NCBI GenBank assembly: GCA_038093515.1
Contig: JBBPSI010000313.1
Location: 1 to 25,165 of the forward strand
DNA: 25,165 bases
Direction of reading: 5' to 3'
DNA from: Butyriboletus loyo
Lineage: Eukaryota; Basidiomycota; Agaricomycetes; Boletales; Boletaceae
Positions within the stretch are counted from its first letter, which is position 1. Each line of letters opens with the position of its first letter. The position numbers and the translations under genes were made by a program. The notes below the pieces were generated by a model, which was given only the letters and a program-made list of their open reading frames with translations, had not been told where the DNA came from and did not search any database. Of the stretch, positions 19,234 to 25,165 are shown piece after piece.

Positions 19234-19674
19234 ATGCCTAAGGAGTCTGTACTGGGCTCCAAGGAGTTAGCAGTCATTTTCAGAGACAATGTTTGGTGTG
19301 TTCATGGACTCCCTTGTACTATAGTTTCAGATCGAGGACCCCAGTTTGTATCGGACTTTACCACGGAGCTTTGCAAGCTTCTCGGCATTTCCCAGAAAAT
19401 CTCCACAGCATACCATCCTCAATCTGATGGACAAACCAAACGGATAAATAGGGAGATGGAACAATATTTACGTACTTACATGGCTAAAAAACAAGAAACT
19501 TGGGCCGATTGGATCAAAATCGCCCAGTTCAACCATAATAATTATCTTACCACCGCCACAGGTACAATTCCATTCTCTATCACACGTAATTATTATCCTA
19601 GAGTCAGGTTTGAAAAGACTTCCAACACGCTAGCCAGAGATTTCGCACGCAGTGCTGGGAAAGCACATGCCGAG
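19234..19674 (+). pseudogene. Gypsy-3 integrase core, left of the nested LTR
   Basis: Reads ELAVIFRDNVWCVHGLPC, TIVSDRGPQFVSDF (second catalytic Asp), STAYHPQSDGQTKRINREME and WADWIKIAQFNHNNY, the retroviral-type DDE integrase core. The first catalytic Asp and the zinc domain are lost at the 19233 junction. The last codons before the LTR (AHAE) include the CCGAG target site. The frame continues exactly at 20180. Confidence 0.88.
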
Positions 19675-20174
19675 TGTTACGAGACAACGAAGTTATCAAG
19701 TCACACGAAGTTCCACTACTGTTGCAGTACTACACAGGTACTGGCGAGGTATAATGAGGATAGCTCAAATCTTAATCTCTCAACTGTTGCCAGCGAATAA
19801 GACAAGTGGTTAAAGCTAGGGAATCCTAGCCTAACCACGAGCCCCTTTTTATATTGTACAGAGATGCGCACAGACCATGCTGTGCGTGTGAGGAATTACT
19901 ATACATGGCTAGACTAAGAAGCGCAACGGTGATTAACCACACGAGGCGCGGGGATCAAAAAGAAGAGAAGTAAACGGAGATTAAATACATGTGTCGTGAC
20001 GTCATAGAGTCTAGGCCTGGTCTAGGCCGTGACATCATATGCTTAGTCAGCAAGAGATCACATGTAAGTTCCCACGACCACGTGCGCTATGTCACGTGAC
20101 CTTTGAAAGTGAAAACAACTAAGTCCGAGTTGAAAGTGTACGAAGTGTACGAATAGAATGTTATGATTATAACA
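19675..20174 (-). repeat. Gypsy-A solo LTR nested in gypsy-3 integrase (500 bp)
   Basis: TGTTACGAGAC to GATTATAACA with an exact CCGAG duplication (19670-19674, 20175-20179). Inverted to gypsy-3. On its own strand it has a TATA box, a perfect TGACGTCA (19997-20004) with a TGACATCA partner (20030-20037), and CACGTG boxes near 20080-20100. Best-preserved LTR of the family here. Confidence 0.95.
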
Positions 20175-20791
20175 CCGAGGTTAAAGAAGCATTGGAAGAC
20201 GCTCACAAGCGCATGGTATCGCAGGCCAATAATAGACGGTCGGATGTGCCTGATTACAAAGTGGGAGATAGTGTGTGGCTCAGTACGGGGAACCTCAAGT
20301 TGCCATACACTGCACGAAAACTCACACAGCGTTGGATTGGTCCCTATCGGATCAAGGCACTCAAGCCAAACACTGTTGAACTTCAGCTGCCAAGCAGCAT
20401 GCAGATTCATCCAGTAGTCAACATTTCTCAGGTTAAACCCTACCGAGAAACCCTTCCAGGACAGCCTGTTCTACGTCCAGACCCAGTCAATGTCACGGAC
20501 GAAGGGTATTCGGAATTCGAAGTTGATTACATTGTCGCATCCCGGATGAAACGCAAGAAGTTGGAGTATTTAGTGCACTGGAGGGGCTATGACGAAACGG
20601 ATCGCACGTGGGAACCAGTATCCAATTTGGGAAATTCACAGGACGTAATCACGGATTATCACCATGCCCACCCTTCTGCCCCTCGCCCCCTTCGTGGCCT
20701 ATCACTTTTTGAATTTTCTTCGCTGTTTAAAGAATACGGTCCTGAGCATGGAACTCCCTATCAAGGAACTCGCTTGGAATACGAGTCCTAG
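20175..20791 (+). pseudogene. Gypsy-3 integrase C-terminus and chromodomain
   Basis: Continues VKEALEDAHKRMVSQANNRR, YKVGDSVWLSTGNLKLPY, the GPY/F module RWIGPYRIKALKPNTVELQL, PVVNISQVKPYRE, then a chromodomain (EFEVDYIVASRMKRKKLEYL, VHWRGYDETDRTWEPVSNL). It ends TAG at 20789-20791. No stops in this part. The chromodomain keeps the aromatic cage-type residues (Tyr in SEFEVDY region, Trp in VHWRGY, and Trp-Glu-Pro). Confidence 0.9.
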
Positions 20792-20802
20792 GGGGGGGGA
20801 AG
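20790..20802 (+). other. Polypurine tract of gypsy-3
   Basis: AGGGGGGGGGAAG overlaps the integrase stop and abuts the LTR. Confidence 0.8.
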
Positions 20803-21294
20803 TGTTATAATTGTATCTCTTATAACTATCTTTTGCATTCGGACTTCGTCATATTTCTCTTTCAAAGGTCATGTGACTTAACACACATGATCGTGGGATT
20901 ATACATGTGACCACAGGCTGACTAAGCATATGACATCATGGTCCAGACTGGCCCAGACTCTATGACGTCACACCTCATGTATTTAATCTCCATTTGCTTC
21001 TCTTCTTTTTGATCGCCGTCAACTTCTATTTCCCATCATCGTTGACTCGTGACTTCTTCGTATGTACATGTATAGTAACTAGTCTCACGCACTGCATGGT
21101 CTGTGCACATTCCCTTGTAATATAAAAGGGCTCGTGGTTGCGGCTAGGATTCCCTAGCTTTAACCACTTGTCTTATTTGCTGGCAACAGTTGAGAGATTA
21201 AGGCTAAGAGCTATTCCTCATTACCTCGCCAGTTACTGTGTATAACTGCAATAGTCGCAGAACTTTGTGTGTGATAACTCTCGTTGTCGCAACA
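20803..21294 (+). repeat. Gypsy-3 3' LTR (492 bp)
   Basis: TGTTATAATTG to GTCGCAACA; next bases TACAT. It contains TGACATCA (20931-20938) and TGACGTCA (20963-20970) as an inverted pair, and TATAAAAGGG near 21121. About 30 bases beyond the TATA would be the transcript start. Confidence 0.93.
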
Positions 21295-21372
21295 TACATT
21301 GCATGCACTGATTTAACACATAATTAATTAATTAAAATTTAGGGCACCCAGTGTAAGCAACTGGGTTAACAG

Positions 21373-21464
21373 ACAAAAAGGTAATCTCAAGTATTCAAGC
21401 CGTCGTAACCACAACCCGCAAAATTTTCAAAGAGTCAGTGCGAGGTCTCATCCATGAGACATAC
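21373..21464 (+). pseudogene. DUF6532-like gene, part left of the solo LTR
   Basis: After a possible AACAG acceptor the frame reads KKVISSIQAVVTTTRKIFKE and SVRGLIHETY, and continues in frame beyond the LTR with HLRPDIHDPQPN. The sequence 21295-21372 in front shows no frame I can assign and may be intron. The gene's front is missing, probably displaced by gypsy-3. Confidence 0.5.
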
Positions 21465-22287
21465 TGTTACAGTTTTACCCCTAAGCGTACCCCGCCACTC
21501 GTTTTCCCACGCTCACGCGTCCCCGCCGCCCCCGCCGTCTTGCGATGCCGCCCATCGCCCGCTCCCTAGTCGCCTAGTGGACGTTATCCACTTCCCCGGT
21601 CGTTCCTGCAAGTCTCAGTGACGCTACACTGAGATAGCCCCTGTCTCGTCGCCCCGTCGGGCCGGACCCACAGCTGAGCTGTCGCGTCCTCTATTTCTTT
21701 AACCAATGACATTTGTTACATCACGTGACTAGCACGTGACTAGATTACGACGCGTCAGTACCTTCGCGTCGAGACCCGTATCCAAGGGCTCCGCCGTTCG
21801 CGCACCCTTCGCCCTGTGGGGCTCACCTCGAGGACATCGTCACTTCGCCTTCCGCTCTTCCTATTCGTTGACGATGTCGCCTTCTTACTCGGAGCTTCGC
21901 TCCCTCGTTACCGGCACTTTGCCGCTTCTCCATTCGCCGCTATGACTCGGACAGACTCATAGCCCTTTGCCCTTCGCTGCCACGCACAGCTCGGTCTGTG
22001 CACGATACCCAGTAGTATATATACGAGTACTTAGAGAAGTACAGACTCTTTAGCTAATTCTACGCATCTACCAAGTGCATAGTAATCTAGCAATATACCC
22101 TTCTCTTGCCGATAAAGCCGATAAGAGTCTGCTCGATCTCGTCTGGTCGCCACCACTCAAGATCTCGCCGACACTTGCTTTGCAAGACACCCGATAGCGT
22201 CGTCTACGCGAGTCGGCTAGTTTCCTCATTAGGCTCGAGCCCCTATAAGTGCTCGCTTGCTAGCTATTGTGCGCTACCAGCGTAACA
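21465..22287 (+). repeat. Solo LTR of a fourth family (823 bp)
   Basis: TGTTACAGTTTTACCCC to CCAGCGTAACA with an exact CATAC duplication (21460-21464, 22288-22292). It is GC-rich and longer than the other LTRs. It has two CACGTGACTAG repeats (near 21724-21743), a TATATATA (22016-22023) and no related internal sequence in this window, so its protein-coding family is unknown. Strand assigned from the TATA direction. Confidence 0.92.
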
Positions 22288-22292
22288 CATAC

Positions 22293-22737
22293 CACCTCCG
22301 ACCTGATATTCATGATCCCCAACCCAACGCTGAAGTTGCTGTCAAACAAACAACAATTCCATGGCTATTTGAAGAGGACAGATGGCTCCATCACATAGGT
22401 CAAGAGGTATGTAGTACACTTTTATTATTTTCATTGCTTGCACTGACTTTCTACATAGCATGGGAGTATTATTGTGCCCTTCGAGCATCCTGCACTCGTC
22501 TCAACAATTCTCAATGTGGTCTGGCTTGGTGGTCTCAGCAAGTTCCTCAACGATACACCTGAGGCTTTCATGCACATCACCACCCTTGCTGTGATAGCAA
22601 TCCATTCAACTTTGTCAGAACATGTCACTGGTCTACATGAACCAGTTGACTTCTCACCAACAAAGCTAGAAGGGGTATATAAACAAGTTCTCAATTCACT
22701 GCTCACAGCACCATATCCAATACTCACTGGATTGAGG
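22293..22737 (+). pseudogene. DUF6532-like gene, part right of the solo LTR
   Basis: Exon HLRPDIHDPQPNAEVAVKQT, TIPWLFEEDRWLHHIGQE; intron 22407-22458 (GTATGT to CATAG, 52 nt, phase 0); exon HGSIIVPFEHPALVSTILNV, ITTLAVIAIHSTLSEHVTGL, PVDFSPTKLEGVYKQVLNSL. The order of a hydrophobic F-x-HP segment, an A-x-x-AI helix, an E-x-x-x-G turn and an F-x(n)-Y-x-x-x-L end resembles DUF6532, a family of unknown function expanded in Agaricomycetes; this match is from memory of the pattern. The gene is cut by the copia-2 LTR at 22738. Before the LTR insertion and the copia-2 insertion the frame seems to have been intact, with no stops over the visible 170 residues, so the loss may be recent. Confidence 0.5.
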
Positions 22738-23186
22738 TTTCGGAATTGGTAAAGTCCGAGCAGGCGCACCGAGGGCAACGAAGGATGCAAGGGTAAACCT
22801 ATCAGTGGAAAGACTCACTGATAATACGAGAGTGAGAGTATCGCAAACAGAGTATAAGGAGCAAGGCTCAACTTAGAGATATCGCAGTAGTGATGATAGA
22901 ACTGAAAGATCTAGAGAAAAGCGACAAGCCATAAGGGCTGTCTTATATACAGTACATGAGTGTTTGTACTTATGTTCTGTATAGTACCTATATAAGGTAT
23001 AGTATGAAATACATGACAATATGATAGAGATAAGAGATAAGACTAAGCATATCGTCCAATAGCATAATAAGAGCTATTTGTAATGTGATAAGCATGACAA
23101 GGTCTAGACAATGATGTCATATAGACCAGTCTAGAAACGTAGTGGCTGTAAGTGAAATACAGAAATAGAACACTACCGTTTCAACA
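22738..23186 (-). repeat. Copia-2 3' LTR (449 bp)
   Basis: The element-strand start is TGTTGAAACGG at 23186 and the end is AATTCCGAAA at 22738. The outer end lacks the usual CA; the boundary is set by identity with the second copy and could be off by a few bases. Many TATA-like runs (TATATAAG) lie near 22930-23000. Confidence 0.82.
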
Positions 23187-23197
23187 CTCCTCCTCGC
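23187..23197 (-). other. Polypurine tract of copia-2
   Basis: On the element strand GCGAGGAGGAG directly abuts the TGTTG start of the 3' LTR. Confidence 0.7.
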
Positions 23198-23204
23198 TTT
23201 AGCA

Positions 23205-24515
23205 TTACTTCTTTATAGAGACAAAAGGAGAAAGAGAGAGCATGGACCGAACTTCTTCAAACCTCTGCCATGTCAGATTCTTCGTAAAGATATCTGCTGC
23301 TTGTTGTTGAGTAGGAGTATAGAAGAGAGTAATCTCCTTATCCTCGATGCATTCCCGAATGTAATGAAACGGAATTGCAATGTGTTTGCTGCGTCCTTCA
23401 ATGGCAGGATTAGAAGCCAGAAATATAGCTCCCTGATTATCAACTAGAAGGGGTAAAGGACCAAGTCTGTATCCCATCTCGAAGAACAAGGAGCGCACCC
23501 AAGAGAGCTGTTTAGCGGTCTCGGTCATGCCCATATATTCTGCTTCGGTTGAAGAGTGAGCAATCTTGCGTTGTCGTCTGGATAACCATGATACTATGCC
23601 AGATGCTAGAAATATACAATAACCAGTCGTTGAACGACGGGTCTCAATATCGCCTGCCCAGTCAGTGTTGCTGTATGCAATAAAGCCAGAATTGGCTCTC
23701 AGACCAGACTGGCTGTGTCCGGAATACATTATGCAAAGGTCTGGAGTTCCAACCAGATAGCGGACTATATAGAGCGCTCTTTGCAAATGTTCTTCCGATG
23801 GATTGGAAGAGAATTGCGACATCTTGATGACAGCATGAGCGATATCAGGTCTAGATCCGAGCATGATGAATAGGAGGGATCCGATGACAGATTGATATTG
23901 AAGGAGAACGTCGGGTGTAGCATCGTAGGAGGGGGTGAGAATGGGAAAGCCTGTGTTCTCATAGATAGAGTGCAGGGATTCGTAATAGAAGGAATGAGAT
24001 CGTATATATTCGACCTTGCGACAGTGGTGGTGACCTTCCTCATCGATCCAGTCGATGGGTTTGAGGGGACCAACCTCCGAAGATCGGATCCGAGTTTCGG
24101 AAGCGATTCTGTGGGAGAAAACAACGGAGGGGGTTGGAACCGATCGATCAATTACGAGGTTCGGGATGAGGAGGTCGTCGGTGTCATTGGGGTCGAGGCC
24201 TTCTAGCTCCTCTGGTAGGAGGCTCAGGATTTGCTGTTCTGTCTTGACGACGAACGAGCTCGTTGGTTCCATCTGGCCTGGGAATGATGGTAACATCGTC
24301 GGGTAGACGATGGATTCCTCAGTCAGCGGCGATAGTGATTCCATAGGAAGGTGGTTCGCCGGTGGAAGCATCATGTATCCTGGTTGGTAGAAGGGACTGG
24401 GCCCTACGACGGTCGGATGAGGGTCCAGCTCTGGGACCGGGCTCTGCAACAGCTCCGACGGTGGGTACATCAGGGATGGTGTTGCTGAGGCTAGTCTGGT
24501 CGTGTACGATGACAT
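23205..24515 (-). CDS. Copia-2 ORF2: RNase H with novel N-terminal region
   Basis: From the first ATG (24513-24515) 436 residues. The C-terminal half is Ty1/copia: TPDVLLQYQSVIGSLLF, LGSRPDIAHAVIKMSQFSSN, then RNase H with D285 (SNTDWAGD), E324 (STEAEYMG) and D359 (LVDNQGAI), and the usual end QQQAADIFTKNL. The N-terminal ~190 residues, Pro/Ser/Leu-rich with acidic patches (LLPEELEGLDPNDTDD) and an EEGHHHC cluster, match nothing I know; the RT catalytic part (YVDD) is missing. The frame is open without stops, unlike other elements here. It overlaps ORF1 by about 200 bases in the +1 frame. Confidence 0.82.
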   Translation of the reverse strand: MSSYTTRLASATPSLMYPPSELLQSPVPELDPHPTVVGPSPFYQPGYMMLPPANHLPMESLSPLTEESIVYPTMLPSFPGQMEPTSSFVVKTEQQILSLLPEELEGLDPNDTDDLLIPNLVIDRSVPTPSVVFSHRIASETRIRSSEVGPLKPIDWIDEEGHHHCRKVEYIRSHSFYYESLHSIYENTGFPILTPSYDATPDVLLQYQSVIGSLLFIMLGSRPDIAHAVIKMSQFSSNPSEEHLQRALYIVRYLVGTPDLCIMYSGHSQSGLRANSGFIAYSNTDWAGDIETRRSTTGYCIFLASGIVSWLSRRQRKIAHSSTEAEYMGMTETAKQLSWVRSLFFEMGYRLGPLPLLVDNQGAIFLASNPAIEGRSKHIAIPFHYIRECIEDKEITLFYTPTQQQAADIFTKNLTWQRFEEVRSMLSLSPFVSIKK

Positions 24516-25002
24516 TGTTTGGAGGATTGGGAGGTCGATTGGCAAGTCCAAAGATGTTGTCGAGATCTAAGACGTTGATTTCGACGGAGTTATTTGGAGT
24601 GCGAGGGCGACGACAATTGTAGGGAGGTGGTGGAGAAGGAGTTTGAAAACGGATGTGGTGCGGTGCAGGAAAATACGAAGAGGAGCGACGACGATGGTGC
24701 TCGACTCTTTGGGATGGCCTAGAACGTTCACTAACCTCTTGTAAGTTAGAAGGACTCGGGTGAGAAGTCGATCTAATTGACAAGGCATGGTGGTGAGTAG
24801 GTGAACGCCATTGTAAGGTCAGATCGTGATCCTGAGAAACAATACGTAATGCGATGATGAAAGAATCAGCTAGCAACCATAGTGTGCTAAAGAACATAAT
24901 GTTCGATGCACCACATATGGAAGCGAGTATGAGACTCAAGAAAGCGAGTACCCATAGTAAACCAAGAGCGATAGCACTCTCGTTCCGCAGGGCTGGAAAC
25001 AT
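24319..25002 (-). CDS. Copia-2 ORF1: two-helix membrane protein with PPxY motifs
   Basis: 227 residues from the first ATG after the primer site, 38 bases inside it. Residues 11-30 (IALGLLWVLAFLSLILASIC) and about 36-53 (MFFSTLWLLADSFIIALR) are strongly hydrophobic and predict two membrane helices in a hairpin. The rest is a Pro/Ser/Arg-rich tail with a basic patch (HHRRRSS), PPPY at 125-128 and PPSY at 217-220. PPxY motifs bind WW domains of Nedd4/Rsp5 ubiquitin ligases. There is no gag fold or zinc knuckle. It could be a host gene piece captured by the element, or a new element protein. Not recognised as any known family; the helix call is from composition only. Confidence 0.55.
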   Translation of the reverse strand: MFPALRNESAIALGLLWVLAFLSLILASICGASNIMFFSTLWLLADSFIIALRIVSQDHDLTLQWRSPTHHHALSIRSTSHPSPSNLQEVSERSRPSQRVEHHRRRSSSYFPAPHHIRFQTPSPPPPYNCRRPRTPNNSVEINVLDLDNIFGLANRPPNPPNNVIVHDQTSLSNTIPDVPTVGAVAEPGPRAGPSSDRRRAQSLLPTRIHDASTGEPPSYGITIAAD

Positions 25003-25040
25003 TATCGAGAATCGACAGATGTTTAGATTAAAAGCCTCTA

Positions 25041-25055
25041 GCGGGGCTCATAACC
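25041..25055 (-). promoter_or_regulatory. Primer binding site of copia-2, half tRNA-iMet
   Basis: The plus strand GCGGGGCTCATAACC equals the anticodon arm of eukaryotic initiator tRNA-Met (anticodon CAT in the loop), so the element strand GGTTATGAGCCCCGC can pair with a cleaved 5' half of that tRNA. Drosophila copia and yeast Ty5 prime this way. It lies directly against the 5' LTR, the expected place. Confidence 0.8.
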
Positions 25056-25138
25056 TTTCGGAATTGGTAAAGTCCGAGCAGGCGCACCGAGGGCAACGAA
25101 GGATGCAAGGGTAAACCTATCAGTGGAAGACTCACTGT
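25056..25138 (-). repeat. Copia-2 5' LTR, partial (83 bp)
   Basis: Identical to 22738-22821 apart from one A in GTGGAAAGACTC against GTGGAAGACTC. The rest is displaced beyond the window by the gypsy-A LTR insertion. Confidence 0.9.
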
Positions 25139-25165
25139 TGTTATAATCATAACATTTTATTACGT
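25139..25165 (+). repeat. Start of a gypsy-A LTR, cut by window end
   Basis: TGTTATAATCATAACATT is the same as the LTR start seen in reverse at 20157-20174. It is inserted in the copia-2 5' LTR; the remainder lies outside. Confidence 0.85.

Larger units (their letters stand above)
19234..21294 (+). mobile_element. Gypsy-3: 3' end of a gypsy-A-family chromovirus
   Basis: Plus-strand integrase core, chromodomain, polypurine tract and 3' LTR; everything upstream of mid-integrase is deleted. A solo LTR of the same family lies inverted inside the integrase gene. The 3' LTR identifies the internal part of the gypsy-A family, whose LTRs also occur at 1220, 5488, 19675 and 25139. Confidence 0.9.
22738..25138 (-). 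mobile_element. Copia-2: short copia-type element, likely non-autonomous
   Basis: Minus-strand element with a 449-bp 3' LTR at 22738-23186, a partial 5' LTR at 25056-25138 and 1.87 kb between. The shared 83 bases of the two LTRs differ by one indel only, so insertion was recent. Inside are a half-tRNA-iMet primer site, a two-helix membrane ORF, and an ORF keeping RNase H but no recognisable gag, protease, integrase or RT catalytic domain. Its right end is cut by a gypsy-A LTR at 25139. Movement would need enzymes from another copia element. Confidence 0.85.

Noticed and set aside
25041..25055. tRNA-Met gene
   Set aside because: Only the 15-nt anticodon-arm sequence is present, with no acceptor, D or T arms; its place against the LTR makes it a primer site.

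Overview
This window looks like transposon-rich, gene-poor DNA from a basidiomycete fungus, most likely an agaricomycete. The evidence is a fungal-type phenylalanine ammonia-lyase fragment, short introns (51-64 nt), chromodomain Ty3/gypsy elements (chromoviruses) and Ty1/copia elements. No intact host gene is visible. No species is claimed.

Layout: 1-1219 holds the promoter and 5' part of a broken phenylalanine ammonia-lyase gene. It is cut by a truncated gypsy-A LTR (1220-1693), which abuts the 3' half of a copia element (copia-1, RT/RNase H 1694-3086, 3' LTR 3123-3336). 3360-7510 is a decayed multi-exon host or repeat-family gene of unknown function (gene A). A copia-1 solo LTR sits in one of its introns (4715-4948), and a gypsy-A solo LTR in an exon (5488-6246) carries a second copia-1 solo LTR inside it (5683-5896). 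7581-15150 is a tandem ~95-bp palindromic repeat split by a complete 7.06-kb chromovirus on the minus strand (gypsy-1, 7814-14875). 15284-19043 is a second, 5'-truncated minus-strand chromovirus (gypsy-2), cut by a gypsy-1-type LTR fragment (19044-19233). 19234-21294 is the 3' end of a plus-strand gypsy-A-type chromovirus (gypsy-3) with a solo LTR nested in its integrase (19675-20174). 21373-22737 is a broken host gene resembling the DUF6532 family, split by an 823-bp solo LTR (21465-22287) and cut by copia-2. 22738-25138 is a short, apparently young copia-type element (copia-2) on the minus strand, and a gypsy-A LTR begins at 25139.

Five solo LTRs have exact 5-bp target duplications (GACAC, TTTAA, ATCCT, CCGAG, CATAC), so LTR-LTR recombination has been the main way full elements were lost. 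Most premature stops in element reading frames are TGA, often where CGA (Arg) is expected. This is the mark of CpG methylation and deamination.

The most interesting items are: (i) copia-2, whose near-identical LTRs and half-tRNA-iMet primer site bracket an RNase H-only ORF and a separate ORF for a two-helix membrane protein with two PPxY motifs; (ii) gypsy-1, which has a 10-nt self-complementary primer site like Tf1 self-priming, a -1 slip site at the gag stop, and a third ORF with zinc knuckles just after the pol stop; (iii) the palindromic 95-bp repeat array. All calls are by eye from sequence; no search was run.
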